A DNA stretch of 64,000 nucleotides from Buddleja alternifolia (GCA_019426215.1 CM033396.1:37004503-37068502); one strand, 5' to 3'; shown: positions 45,501 through 58,910, counted from the stretch's first letter. Numbers and translations are program-made. The notes: generated by a model not told the origin, from the sequence alone.

Positions 45501-48500
45501 TAATTTTGAAAAATCCTCAATTTTGACATTTTACGCCACCCACGTTAGCAATTTCCAACATTTTTGGCGGTCATGTCAGCAATTTCCTGCAAAAGGTACT
45601 CAATGTGTCAGTTTTTGTATCATTACTTTACCTAAATTGCCACCCCCCCCCCCACAAATTAAATTACCAAAATGGCGAACCTGCGAAGATAATGTAAGAA
45701 AAAAATTAATTTTGCCTTAATATATTTGTAAAATACATGCGCGAGTGTGATTGTGGGATGCATTAGAATAAAATAAGTTGATGTAACTTATTAATTTAAA
45801 TTAAATTAAAAATAAATATAATTTAGATTTGCTCTAAATTATATTAAAGAGCTTACAGAAAATTATTTAAGCAGGGTCTTACACAAAAAAAAAGAACTAA
45901 TGCTTGTAATAGGATTTTATTTATTGAACAACATTACTCTTTAATAAAGAAGTATTAACAAAGTATTATTGGTACAAAGAAATAAGACACTCTAACTTCC
46001 AATTTTTTAAAGTAAAACAAAGTTCTTGACTACAATTTGTTTTATAGTGGTTAAATGTGTACATGTTAAGTCAATACAGCCTACAATATCTGGAAACACA
46101 GTTAGAGATAATATAAAAAATGTTATGAATATTTACATTGTGGTCCCACAGATATCAAATAATTTCATCCTACAAATTCAGATAAATTGATTGAACTAAA
46201 ATGAAAATCTATTTTTTATATTTACTTTCTTACTTAACAAATTAAAAATGATTTTATTCTTCTAGAATAAATAGAGATAGCAAATTGTTTTCAACTTTTG
46301 GATGAAATAACTCATTTTAGCCCTAACTTTCGTTAAGAGACACTCTAATTTTTGTTATTGTATTTACAAGCTCACTTCTAATTGCTTCGATTGTCTATTG
46401 TTAAAACTTTAATATTTTTTGTTTACAACTATAATTTTAATTGATTTAATTCTAAAGCAACCGAGAACAAGATTATATACATCAACTAGTGGATGGAATT
46501 TTATCTTAGAAACTTGTGAAACAAGAAAGAGTATTCTTTTGCAAAAAGTTTGAATGGCTATGTTTTCCCTCCCTATTTCTTTCGGACAACGCTTGTCAAG
46601 GTTCAATATTTTTTATTTTGGAGTCCATGTGTATTTCTCATAGTACCAGGTTCAATTGAATCTTGTACTAATTTATATTTAATTGGCATAAGAATAATTT
46701 TGTCCTTTCGAAAAATTGAAATGAAATATAGAGTGTCAATAACAAAAGTTTAAATACCTTTAATAACTCCCCTTTTTTGTAGATATGTGTCTGTCTAAAA
46801 TATTACTAGATTATTATTTATATTTTTTTATAATTATTTTTTGGAAATTGACATAAAGAAGTAAATAAAACCCAAATGTACATTAACATATAATCTATTA
46901 CTACTAAAACAGACAAACACCCCTATTGTTATAATCAACTACTATTGATTCATGAAATTCAAGAACTAAACTTTTACGACAAGTTTGCTATGATGGCTGA
47001 GCATTCTAAAAAAGCTCAGTTCAAGTGGAAAGGAAATCCACTTGAAATTTTTTTTACCATGCCATTGTTTGGCAATGTACATGGACTGAAACCAGAACTG
47101 TATAGTATTTTCAGTCGTTCACTTGAATATAATCTTATTTAAATTACAAAATCATAATATACATAAATAACTCAAATTTAAAATTTTATGAATAAAAACT
47201 AAGAAAATAATTATTAGTTTAATCTTAATTCAAACACACATAAATACAAAATATCTAAATACTTTTATATTCATTGTCTCTTGTTTATAACAAAGTATAT
47301 ATAAAATATTATTAGAAATATAATACACACATACACACATACACATATATATATATAATAATAAATTACGTATAATATTCACACTTATTTGATATATATA
47401 TATATATATATATATTATACAATCTATTTATATAATACAAATTATATATATATTTATGAATATACACATGGCACGATGTAGATATTTTTAATATATAAGC
47501 ATACTTACATATAAAGATTTATATATTGTTAATGTACATATTATATTATGTAAAAGTATTATATGTACTATAAATAAAATATATAATAAAATATATACAG
47601 AACAATTATATAAATTACTTATATGAATTTTATATATGTGTGTGTATATATATATTGTTTCTGTGATGGTACATCTCTATAAGACATGTACAAACGTAAG
47701 TATATTTATACTTATATATCTATATATGTGTCAGTGTTTTAAAAGGCAGTCTCGGGGTGCGCCCAGGGCGTACGCCCGGGGCGGGGAGTTGCTGAAATGC
47801 CCAGGGCAATAGGAGGGGGGCGTAACCCCTCATGGGCGTACGCCCAATCAATTGGGGCGTACGCTCAGGGCGAAAGCGCACCCAGTCCTTGGCAGCCCAA
47901 TGTGTTTCATGTCCATATGGTATGATTTTAGACCTAAATTGATTGTTTTTCCAATTTCCAATCTAAAACCCACTTAAATTTTTTACATATTTTATTCTTT
48001 TAGTAAAAACCCATGACCCACTTATTCAATTAAATCAAACATTAAAAAAAAAATAAGCTGCAAGAGCAACATAGCTTAATGCTCGAGTATTGAGAGCCGA
48101 AGATGAAGATAATGATCTTAATGATGAGACTTTTGATAGTGATTGAGTAAATTAATGCTCATTAACTATTATTTTAAATCTTTATTTTGCGTAATACTAG
48201 AATTTGAAACAATTATTTGTCTATCTTGATTGTTTTTTGCAAAAGTTGAGCTTGGACTTTGAGTTTGCATGGTTGAATATATTATTATTTTTAACTTTCT
48301 CTATCTTATTTTTGTACTTAATTTATCCTTCAATTTTATAATTTTTCGCTAATTTAAAATAATTCTTAACATTATATTATATTTTTTTAATAATAAAAAA
48401 TCAAAATTCGCGGGGCATAGGCCCCGCCCCGTGGGACATAAAACGCCCCGCGCCTTCACCTTTTAAAGCACTATGTGTCTTTATAGTATATTGGAAAATA

Positions 48501-50260
48501 TACAACTATTTTTAGTTATAATCCTTGGTTTTGGGTGTAAGATGACTAGATGAGTAACGTCTTTTTTTACTTATGATTCCCAATTATTCCCACTTAAGTG
48601 GGAATAACTATTCCTCATGATTGAATGAGGAATGTGTACTGCCAGTTCTAGTGGGAATAAGCAATCCATGGAGTTCAACTTCTCATACCAAACATAGAAT
48701 GGGACTTAATAAGTGAGAAAAGTATTTCCTATAATCTTTATTCTCTTGTACTAAATGTGCCTCTATCTTACTAAGTAGGATAAGACGACCATTTTTAATG
48801 AATACGAAACGGATTGAAGCCAAGGTTTTGAAAATCGGACCGGACCGGCGGGTCCGACCGGTTAAAACCGGAACCGACCACTTATCCGGTCCGGTTATGC
48901 GAAAAAAACGGTCAGGGGTCAAAAACGGTCAGAACCGCTCAGAACCTTGATTCAACCGGTCAGCACCGGTTAAACCGGGCATTTTGAAAATTAATGAAAT
49001 TCAACCTTGTAAATTTTAAAAATCTGAAATTGACCCCTTTAAAATCTAAAAATCTGCAATTGGCCCCCCAAAATATAAGAAATGCACATTTTTTTTATAT
49101 TTTCATATATATATATAGGAAATACATATTTTTTTCATATTTTCATATTTTATATATTTAATAATATATTAATTATTATTTATTGCATAATTATGACATC
49201 ACCGGTTCGACCCCGGTTGACCCAACGGTTGAACCAGTGACCCGTGACCCGGTCACTTTTCCAGTTCGTTGTCCGGTCCGATTTTCAGAACACTGGTTGA
49301 AGCAATGAAATTGGAAGCATGAGATATTCTTATTATTCTTATATAATATATATTTTTTGTTCTTGAGAGAATTGAGAATTATATTGACACATTAAGATAT
49401 CAATAAATATTCACTATAATCTTGAATTACTAAATTAATTGGTATATATGCTCGCAATTTTGTTTTCGTATATAAAAGGTAAATTTACTTCGAATGGGAT
49501 TTATGGTAAATCATATTTTAATTAATCGGATTCTATGCATTTTGATTTAAAGGGAAATCCAATTGCTTGGGTGAGCACACATAGGTACCATCATCAGTTT
49601 GTTGATACAGAAAAAGATCCACACAGTCCCATTGAAGGATTTTGGTTCAGTCATATCAGTTGGCTCTTTGATAGCAAAACTATTGCTCAAAAGGTAGTTA
49701 TTTACAAGGGAAAATTGCAAATTTAGTCATGTAACTTTAAGGGGTGGTAAAATTGGCCCGTATCTTGTATAATTGGCAAAATTGATCCAGTAACTTTCAA
49801 AATGTTGCGATATAAGGATACTTTTCAATTGAGAATCCTAATGTTGCCAGAAATACCAATTAAAATTGGAGGGTTTTGCAATTGCCGGTCAAATTTGCAC
49901 GCATGGAGTATGACAGACCTTTTTTTTTTTTACACATAGGACGCCAAAGCAGATATTTTTTTGAGTGAAAGAAAATATTTAATCAAATAAATCTAAGTCG
50001 GTAATGTAAAAAGAAGGCTCTGTCATACTCCACACTTGCAAATTTGGTCGGCAACTGCAAAACCCGCAATTTTAATTGGTCACGTGTGAAATTAGGGTTC
50101 CCAATTGAAAAGTGTCCTTAAGTCGAGACTTTTTAAAAGTTATGAGGCCAATTTTGCTTACACAAGATACGAGACCAATTTTGCCACCCCTCTAAAGTTA
50201 CAGGACCAAATTTGCAAAGTTCCCTTATTTACAAAGCTCTCATTATTTCTTCTCTTTTAC

Positions 50261-50300
<40 letters not shown>

Positions 50301-53300
50301 CATTTGGTTGAACTTATTTATTTATTTAATAATTATTATTATCATTATTATTATCTTGCAGTGCGGGGAATCCAAAAATGTTGGAGATTTAGAGAAGCAG
50401 CTCTATTATAGGTTTCTTCGAAATACTTACATTATTCATCCAATTATACTTGGAGCTATGCTATATGCACTAGGAGGGTTTCCCTACATTGTTTGGGGGA
50501 TGGTAAGTCAAAATATCAATAACTTTTTTTTTTGAACAAAGTATCAATTACTTTTTGATCTAAGTGTTAACTCACATAATTAATGGAATTAAACACTTTT
50601 TTCAAGTTTCACACGACTCAGAAGTACCCCAAGTATGCACATATAGTGGAAGTCGATTCCAAAACAATTATAATTATCTATGAAGCGTGATTCACAAACT
50701 CACTTGTAATTTATAAACCAATATACAAAATGATTGTTATTATACTAGAAATACGTTAAATCATGCACACAACGCCGTTCTTAGGAATCATGCTCCATAA
50801 CAGTTACAATTATTAGTAATATATGAGATAAATGTATAAACCTGCACCACACGGAAATGGGTTATCATGTCGGAACTTAAAGACCCATAATTCCTAAGAA
50901 TCATTCACAAAGTTATGATTTAGCAATAGAATGAGGTTAACATTCTCGCGACTCATATGTCAAGACATGCACACATTGTCATCTAGCAGTCAAAGATTTA
51001 CCTACGAGGGAAGGATCTTAAGAGTTGTGTTTCAGAACAATAACAATCATCTAAATGTTGAGATTTAATTCATTATTTACGGGAGAATTGTGATTGTGCA
51101 ATGAAGTTGAGTCTCTATTCTCCAAATGGCTACCCACTCCTCCCTCCCCAAGTCAAAATGATCTCTTTTGGTAGCTGAGGAGAAAAGGAAAAAATCTTAT
51201 AATTTTAGGGATATAAGTTGACTAAATATTTGATTTGATTTCCTTCCATCTTCTTATCAGCTGTACTATGTGACCTTTAACCTTGCTATCTTCAACTTTT
51301 CCTTTAAATAAATATTGTGGGCATCACCGACATGGATTTGGGCTCTCAGAGTTTGAAAAATGTTCCAACTTGGGTACTACAGAGGAACAATTTTGGACCA
51401 TTACTTGAACAATTAGTATTAGCTTAAGTAGTTTGAAGATTATCGTTCTCATGTTCAAATCCAAATTAATGACGGGCTCCGTCGGCTCTATGGAATGTAA
51501 CATTTAATCAAATTAGATGTTTTTTCACGGATCTTATTGAATTAAAAACATTAATTATTTTGACCAAATATATGAATAAGTAAAAGCACACACGTCCAAA
51601 TCAGTTTTCCAATCACCGAGGTAAATATTATCTATATCCATGTATACTCTATAGTATATTAAAGTATGGCGCTTAAAAAGTTGTTTTTTTCTAAGAAAAA
51701 TGCATGTTATAAACCATCGTTTATTCTTCACTTTTTTTCGGCCGATTCTTGATATGGTAAGCTATTTATTTGTTATGGAAACACAAATTACATAAATTAA
51801 ATCAAAAGAATTTATTGCATTTAATTCTACCAATATTAAAAAAAAGTGAAAAAACGGAGAAAAAAAATTGTTAGTATATGTGAATTGATTATTAATATAG
51901 CTATTGGCATTAATATGTATTTTATATTCAAAACTTATTGCTAATTAAACATGACATTGTAATAGTATTATCGAGGATTTCTAATATTACTTGAAAACTG
52001 AAAAGATATAAATTTGCCAATAATTTTTTTCTTATCATATTTGTTCAAGAAAAAAATAGTAAAAAGAAGTGGCATTAAAAACAAAAGGAAAACAAATTAA
52101 GGCTAATAAATAAAAGGCCTAAGAATACTGTTCTTTCAATGTTCATTTGTTTGATGATCCCTTTTATGATGTATTAGCTTTTGTGCCGTTTTAGTGCAAA
52201 TACCTTATGTATTAATTCGTACTTATAAGTTATTATTTTTACTAATTGTTTTCATGCAATTCATGAATTACAAATAGATTCCCTTATTAATATAGATGCT
52301 TACAATTATTTATCACATGCTTTCGCATGTAATGCACATAAATTTTGCTAGTCTTTCAAAAAGCATCATACTTGAGTATTTATCATAAGACTAAAGTTAT
52401 CACTTTTTTCACAATGTAGGGTGTTAGAATCGTATGGTTTTACCATATCACATGGCTAGTGAATTCAGTTTGTCATGTTTGGGGAAAACAAGCATGGAAC
52501 ACCGGTGATCAATCGCGAAATAATTGGTATGTATTTCATTAAATTGTACTTTTTCCCCATATTATCATATAGATAAAGATGGATCGAGAATGATTAGACC
52601 TAACATATATCTCCTCCATTAGGTATAGTTTTCAATTTGTTATGTAAATTATACATGAAGTGTAAAGTTCAATCCCTCTTGAAATTTCTAAATTACCCTC
52701 AAATTTGAATCAAAACATCTATTCGTGGATATGTAATTCGAAATTGACCTAATATATACATTATGTGTTTATCTCATTTTCAAACTTCAAAATTCTAGTT
52801 GGGTACTTGTACTTATCTCCAAAACCTTCGGTTCCAACTTTCTCCTTGTACATTAATGTTTTTTAAAAAAAAAACTTTCTCCTTGTACGTACACGAATGA
52901 AGTTATTTTGATATTTCCCTAATAGCATTTTGCATAAAGATACCTTGTATGGTCGTAGATGGATGCGAGAAATTTTCACAATAAATTTGTTTCAAGATAA
53001 AAGTTTTGCATAATAAGTTTTTTCTGTGGATTTAGGTGATATATTAATTCATTGAATTTCTCACATCAACTTAACTCATTTTCTAAAAAAGAATAAAAAA
53101 ATAAAATCTTAATTCATTAAAACTCTAAAAACAAATTTTTTTAAAAAGTTGTATTTCTTACTGTTCATGAAGGGACACTTCAACCTCAAATTCGCTCACC
53201 ATCTCCATTTAAAAACCTTATTTCGAGCAATGGTAGTGGTGTGATGGTGAAACAATCTTCTGATGCCCCACCTCTAGCTAGGACTTGAGTTGTCAGTCTA

Positions 53301-54016
53301 GATCAAAAATATTGTCAAAATTTCGAGTTTGTCTGGGACCTCTGTGACAAATTTTTTACAAAATAAATCATAATCAGGCACATGTTACCAAAAAAAAAAA
53401 AAATACACCACATCAACTACAATCGTTACATTTTTTTTAAGAATCATATATTGAAATGCAAATTATTAAAAAAAAAATATCATTAAACAAAAAAATTTTC
53501 TTACTTTTGAAACGAAAAGAAACGAGATCTCCTGTATATAAATCACAATGTGAATCAAAACAGTAATTTGTTTCTTATAGGTACATATATTCTGAATTGT
53601 GCACATACATGTACTGAATTATCTATCTCATCCCCAAATATAGTTTTAACTTTGTCCTAGTACATTTACGCAAATAAGGCTACTCTAATATTGCCTCTAA
53701 TAGCATTTTGCTTAGGATAACTTATATATCTTTTGATTTTATGAAGTTCAAATTTGAATTTCGTAACTGAAAGATTAAATAATAAATAATAATAATTTCC
53801 ATTTTGCACTTGATCAGGTGGGTGGCTTTACTAATATTTGGAGAGGGTTGGCATAATAACCATCATGCCTTTGAATATTCAGCAAGACATGGATTAGAAT
53901 GGTGGCAATTTGACATGACTTGGATTGTAATTAGGCTTCTTCAGGCTTTTGGATTGGCTAGTGATGTGAAGTTGCCAACTGCGGCTCGAAAGCAAAAAAT
54001 GGCCTTAATCAATTGA
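42583..54016 (+). CDS. ADS-type delta-9 acyl-lipid/acyl-CoA desaturase, gene B, five exons, 307 aa
   Basis: Exons 42583-42918, 49553-49693, 50362-50502, 52420-52526 and 53818-54016 splice with GT-AG borders into 307 codons without stops, the usual length of Arabidopsis ADS proteins. Catalytic di-iron histidine boxes are H85-RNLS-H90, H122-RYHH and H254-NNHH. Hydrophobic segments lie near residues 40-75 and 185-225. The short N terminus with RRRRR at 24-28 lacks a long plastid transit peptide, so ER location is more likely than a FAD5-type plastid enzyme. The family introduces a cis double bond (usually delta-9) into saturated acyl chains using cytochrome b5 or ferredoxin. Exact regiospecificity cannot be read from sequence. 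Intron 1 is 6.6 kb because of nested transposons. Confidence 0.93.
43928..45092. mobile_element. Pack-MULE-like element carrying an F-box/kelch fragment
   Basis: Inverted arms of about 270-290 bp (43928-44200 and 44795-45092) start AGGAAAAATTTCAATTTT / AGGGAAAGATTCAATTTT and share TTTTGGTCCCCCAC. Other shared words are CGCACTCATCTAATT and GTTGCTCATG. The target was AT-rich, so the duplication (ATATATATA / ATATAAAAT) is not clean. The interior is a host gene fragment (separate entry), which is the definition of a Pack-MULE. Confidence 0.82.
44190..44775 (-). pseudogene. captured F-box/kelch-repeat protein gene fragment
   Basis: Minus-strand pieces match the start of the kelch region of plant F-box/kelch proteins of the SKIP11/At1g74510 type: [18 protein letters not shown] (about 44750-44700), then [39 protein letters not shown], and in another frame [20 protein letters not shown] with [11 protein letters not shown]. 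Frameshifts and stops separate the pieces. The F-box itself and the later kelch repeats are absent. Such proteins normally recruit substrates to SCF ubiquitin ligases; this fragment would not. Confidence 0.85.
47330..47412. repeat. CA/TA-rich microsatellite tract
   Basis: ACACATACACAT then TATATATATA runs in intron 1 of gene B. A shorter equivalent lies in gene A at 24793-24826. Confidence 0.8.
47733..48472. mobile_element. hAT-like element with GC-rich termini
   Basis: The ends AGTGTTTTAAAAGGC and CCTTTTAAAGCACT are inverted, and the direct repeat ATGTGTC flanks them (47726-47732, 48473-48479). Subterminal GGGGCG/CGCCCC tracts lie on both sides. In the middle an acidic reading ending [16 protein letters not shown] then TGA (about 48097-48147) could be the C-terminal tail of a lost transposase. 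Confidence 0.75.
48821..49295. mobile_element. hAT-type MITE with GGACCGG-rich ends
   Basis: The ends CAAGGTTTTGAAAATCGGAC and complement of CAGTGTTCTGAAAATCGGAC are inverted. Flanks ATTGAAGC (48813-48820) and GTTGAAGC (49296-49303) form an 8-bp duplication with one mismatch. Gene A lacks it at about 25320. Confidence 0.85.
49708..50224. mobile_element. MULE-type MITE with 10-bp target duplication in intron 2 of gene B
   Basis: Exact direct repeat TTATTTACAA (49698-49707 and 50225-50234). Inverted ends GGGAAAATTGCAAATTTAG and complement of GGGAACTTTGCAAATTTGG extend for over 100 bp. Gene A intron 2 has no insertion at 25690. It lies only 14 bp downstream of the exon 2 donor. Confidence 0.9.
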
Positions 54017-55150
54017 GATATACTTCATTCACTTGTACGATCGGGCACAATAATTAACGACTAGATGGATGTTGTATTAAATAAAATAGACTCGGATCAT
54101 TCAAATAAAACATTTAGCGTTTAAACATTTCTGTACCAAAAATATTATTGAAAAAATCCTTATAATTGCACCTGACAACATCTTAGGCAATTAGTTTTTG
54201 ATCACGGGATTTTTAAGATATTAGTAGTGACCAAGGAGGGGGTGGTGATGGCACCCCTCAACTTAGAAAAAATTATTCTTTTAGCCTATAAATTTTTTTA
54301 TATTTGAAAATTTCATCTCCCAGAAAATCTGAAAAAATTATGTTTTTTTGTTTTTTGTTTTTTGGCATTCACCCCTGGACCAAAATATCAAGCTTCGTTC
54401 CTGGTTAAGATGGTTATTTCGGTTCCAAATTACATGCCACTAGGCCACTATTTAACTACGATATTTTTGCGGTGTTGTAAATATATAATTACATATGTAG
54501 TGTTACATACATTTATGGGGTTAATTAAATACAGACTACTCTGTGATGTGCCTAATTATCAATCTGTTCCTCAATGAAAAAAAAAAAACTCAAAGCCCTC
54601 TTTGAAATTCTAAACTATACACACTGCCTCCCTTAAAACTTTTGGGTTGCAAACTTCTATGTGAGGAAGACCATGCCCTTATTTTTAAAAACATTTGCAC
54701 AAATATTTTTCTATTTTACTAATTATTTTCTATTTAATTTTTTAATTTCTCTTCCTTCTTTTCCTAAAACCCTCACCCTAATACACCATCTTTCAACCAA
54801 AATCAGCCCTCAAACACATCACCATCCCCACCTACACAATCAAATCCCCCAAAAGAACACATCAATTCAGTAGAGGGGGAGGCTGCGAGTGAACGCCGTG
54901 TTGTAGAGAGAGATCGCGGAGTGGGCTTGATGTGGTAGAAATGGCACGGAGCTGGGCTTCGATTTGTGTGGGCCTCCCAGAAGAGGGGTGAGCTGGCGAC
55001 AGAGGACATATGGGATAGAACTGTCAATTGAGTCAGGTTTGCCCAAAGGCTGCAACTCGGCCCGATAATTTTATGAGACGAACTTGAGATTAACACTGTT
55101 AAACCCGAAACAAATCCAACTCGATTAAAAATTCAGATGTATATTATACA
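54017..55150. other. 3' flank of desaturase gene B
   Basis: Homologous to 38627-40500 after fragment C, without the hAT-type insertion. No conserved gene was recognised. Confidence 0.6.
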
Positions 55151-56593
55151 TTACAAGCATTCTCAATTTTTAACTTTTCTTATGAAATATCTGAAAATTC
55201 TTTGTCGTATAGATTTTAAAATGTTCTGGTCTATCTAGGCCTTATTGTTTTATTAAATCATTTGTTGGCCAAGAAAATTTTTCGCTAAACGTTATTAACA
55301 AAAGACAAGAATTTTAGTATTTGAGAAAAATATTATAAATTCGGTTATACCATCTCTTTGGGCTTTGTAAAAAAAACGAAGGGTCAATTGAATCTATATT
55401 TTTATGAGTGGTTTCAATTTTTAGTGAAAAATCAACAAACAAATTAGATTAGTTGTCAGGGTTTTGAAAGCATTCTTGAGATTCATATATTTATTTTTTA
55501 ACTTTGAAATAAGTTATTTTGGTAGCTAAGTTAGAGTTAAAAATAAATTATGGGTCCTATTTTGCATGCTTAATTAGCAAGATGAACAAGTTCTTTATTG
55601 GAACAAACTTTACGATTGTTTAAAAATTTTATATTATGTCATTTTTACTTTTTAAGGACTTCAAATTTATATGTATTATCTTGTTATGAATTGGAGTATG
55701 AACTCAACGTATTGCTTAATTGGTCATTGTAACTCAAGTTTTGCCTAAGACGGGGTGAATTAGGTTATTTAATTTTTTACTAAAAACACACAATGAAACC
55801 AATAAGTAAATCAAAAAATATGTTTTATTAAAATAACGATTGGAACTGAAAAGTTCCAGAATAAAATTCAAATGCAAATTTATTACAAAACAGAAAGCTA
55901 AGTGAAAGAGAACTGGAGAAAAGTTACAACCACTATATACAACTACTAAACGGATAAATAAAGATAAGAACACATTCGATACAATGGAAGCGGGTATGCT
56001 CTACTAAACCCTAGGAATAAAAGGTGGAACTAAAAGGTTAAAACCACAAACAACAACTCCTAAAGGGAAATATGAAAGCCAACACTCAAACACTCCAATG
56101 ATAACTCGTGTCTCAAATAGTGATCGAATCTCAATCTCAAGCTGGTATAACTCTTTCCTCACTGGAACTTGATGGAGACAATACCTATAAGCAAAAAAAC
56201 ACGTAATGAATAGGATGTTTTTTGTTTGCTTGATAATTTGTTGATAATACTGAGTAGAGGGATGCTCATTCATAGTTTGTCAAGAGATTCTTAACATAAA
56301 GTAGAACGACTCTTTCAATACTTAAGCAAAAACAGCTTCTTTCCAAACACATATCAAACGGTTACTTACCAAACTTAGAGACAAGGAAAGGATATTTATA
56401 CAAAAAGGAAAAATATAAAGAATCAAATGTTGGAAATGGTTATTTTAAAAAGTGTAATGAACACCACTTGTTATGACGATGCAAGTATCTCGGATACAAA
56501 ATATCATGAGATAATATTTATCTATGTAACGAGTAGATTCGTTTAGCACTTCGAATTTTTCAAATCAGATTTTCAAACGAATGAGAAATTATG
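55151..56593. other. unassigned intergenic DNA
   Basis: No recognisable gene. The minus-strand frames at 55734-55973 and 56004-56273 show no family motif. Possibly old LTR or transposon sequence. Confidence 0.4.
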
Positions 56594-57458
56594 TGTTAGA
56601 GTTGGTTGTTTGAAACTTTGCTTATTCCACATGGAAAAAGTTTCAAAGTGGAAGATGGTTTATAAACCAAAACTAGGGCCCTTTTGGAGAGAAGAAGTTT
56701 TTGTAATGGGGGTGAACCTAGATCTGTGGATCTTCCCCATGGGCCACCCGCTCACACGGATTCAGTCCAGTGGACCTAGACACAGTCACGGGCCTGGGCC
56801 CACTCACACGGATCCAATACTGTGGACCTAGACCCGAGCACGGGTCCGTGGGCCTTGGGTCATGGGCTGGGCCTTGGATCCAATATTAAGTTTTTAGATA
56901 AATTTTAATTAATTAACTATTTAATTAATTAACTTATTTATTGAAGTAAATTAAATCCCTTTAAAATACCTAAACCATCAGATTCCTTTTGTTAAAAATC
57001 CAACGGCAAAAAAACTAATAGATCCGTGCTTGTAAAAATCGCTGGCCACGTTTTTTGCTCTATTTTATATCTGACTTTCTAGAAGTTGCTTTTAGAAGCT
57101 GATGTTTAAAACGTTTCAAGTTGTACAGTCTTTTGCTAAATGAAATTGCTAAAACATCTGCTTCCTTAAATTTTAGATTTAATTTGATTTTTTAATTTGA
57201 ATTTTTCTGTACCTATATAAAGGTCTCCCCAGCAGAACAGAAATCACACCTCACAACATTCTGCATTCTTCCTTCTTCTTTGAGAACTGAAAGTTCAAAA
57301 GTTTCTTAGATTAGAATTGGTTCTTTCTCTAAAATGATATCGTTGTATCTTGAGACGTTTGTTGCACAAACTCGTACCACCAAGGTGAGGTAATTTATCA
57401 TTAAGAATAAAGAGTTTTCTCTTGCCTCGATATAAATAGTTTGAAGATAGATACACAA
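56594..57458 (+). mobile_element. copia-type LTR, plus strand
   Basis: Starts TGTTAGAGTTGG. It has the TTATTCCACATGG U3 signature, TATA at about 57213 (CCTATATAAAGG), and R/U5 with GTTGTATCTTGAGACG and GTACCACC. It is the same architecture as the minus-strand LTR at 6700-7443. The 3' end is uncertain. A copia gag remnant follows. Confidence 0.6.
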
Positions 57459-57512
57459 CAAGCTTAACGCCAAATTTCATTGTTCTATTATCTATCATTC
57501 TTTTTTTTTTAA

Positions 57513-58910
57513 ATGTCGAACATCAATAATGCTGGAAATGTAGAAATTGTTTATGATAGGAGAAACCGTGCTTATGCTGTAGTTGTACCTCTGGTATTTC
57601 CACCTACTGCTCTGGTTGTTCGGGCTTAAGCAGCAAGACCGATGAAGTTCAGCGTGGCCGACTTTAAGAGATGACAACAAAAGATGTTGTTTTATCTTAC
57701 TACTTTGGACCTGGCGAGTTCTGGAAAGAAGATGCTCCATCTATCCTTGATGATTCAAACGATAACGAAATAAGAGAGCTTATGATGCTTGGAATCACTG
57801 TGATTTCCTTTGCAGAAATTACATCATCAATGGTTTAGATGCTCACTTTATAACCTGTATTTGTCAATGAAAACTGCAAAAAGGCTCTGGGGGGCATTGG
57901 ATAGGAAGTATAGGACTGAGGATACCGGACTTAAAAAGTTCATGGACGTGAAGTTCCTAGACTTCAAAATGGTGGACTCTAAGTCTGTATTGAGCCAAGT
58001 CCAAGAATTGCAAATTATCCTACATGAGGTTCATGCTAAGGATATGGCTCTAAGTAAATCCTTCCAAGTAGTTTCTATCATTGAGAAGTTACCATTGTCA
58101 TGGAAGGACTTCAAGAACTATCTCAAGCACAAATGAAAGGAGATGAATCTTGAAGACTTGGTTTTTCAACTTAGAATTGAGAAAGACACACGCGTCTCCG
58201 ATAAAAAGGCGATAAGTCCTCCTGTGTAGTCGATGGCGAACATAGCTGAGGATCTGGCTGGTGGCGGAATCCCAACCAGAAAAGGAAGTTTCAGCGGAAG
58301 TTCCAGGGCAATGCCCAGAGAAAGCAGGTAGCAAAGGGAAAATCAAAATAGGAAAACAGATGTTTCAACTATGGAAAGTCTAACCATTGGGCTAGAAACT
58401 GCAAAGAGCCTAAAAGGAATCAGGGAAAGCAATCTGATCAAAACCAGAACAAAAGCAAAACCAGGGTCAAGTCCCGAACCAACTCATCTAGTTGTAGATG
58501 ATCTCCAGAGCATCAATCAGATGATAGATAACCTCCAGGGCAATTATGTTCCCATTGTTCCGTCTAAACTCGATCTCACTGTTATTGTGTTCAAAGCTAA
58601 TTTGGTGGACAACCCGAGAGAGTGATTCATAGACACTAAAGTTATTTGCCACATCTGTTCAGACAAGGATGCATTTTCATCCTACAGCCAGCTGATGGAC
58701 GTAGATTGTTCATGGAAAACTAAGCTACTTCTCCCGTGATTAGAATTAACAAAGTGGTACTGAAGGTGACTTCAGTCAAAGAGCTGACACTGACTGAAGT
58801 GCTGCATGTTCCGGAGATTCGCTAAAATCTGGTTTCTAAGTCTGTCTTTGTCAAGAACATCTTTAAGTTAGTCTTCGAAGCAGATAGGTTTTCTTATACT
58901 AAGTGATAAG
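57513..58910 (+). pseudogene. degenerate copia gag / protease remnant
   Basis: From ATG 57513 (MSNINNAGNVE) the region resembles Ty1/copia gag. 57810-58136 reads AKRLWGALDRKYRTEDTGL, KFLDFKMVDSKSVLSQVQEL and IIEKLPLSWKDFKNYLKHK (UBN2-type gag). A zinc knuckle follows at 58344-58385 (CFNYGKSNHWARNC, second Cys replaced by Tyr), then a broken protease/GAG-pre-integrase segment (FKLVFEADRFSY) to about 58900. Many stops and shifts. Integrase, RT and the second LTR are missing because homology stops at the palindrome. Confidence 0.82.

Larger units (their letters stand above)
42988..45715. mobile_element. 2.7 kb long-TIR MULE-type element in intron 1 of gene B
   Basis: Termini GCAAAATTACTTTTTTC and the complement of GCAAAATTAATTTTTTTC are inverted, and arms continue for about 450 bp (42988-43480; 45300-45715). 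They are the same family as 18665-20410, including tRNA-like boxes. Flanks TTAAAATATTT and CTTAATATATTT suggest a diverged ~11-bp duplication. Gene A intron 1 is uninterrupted at 22998-23010. A Pack-MULE-like element is nested inside. Confidence 0.78.

Noticed and set aside
54803..55096. Minus-strand ORF with a counterpart at 40249-40476
   Set aside because: The two copies share a start but diverge with frame changes, and no family is recognised. They are parts of a duplicated 3' flank rather than a conserved gene.
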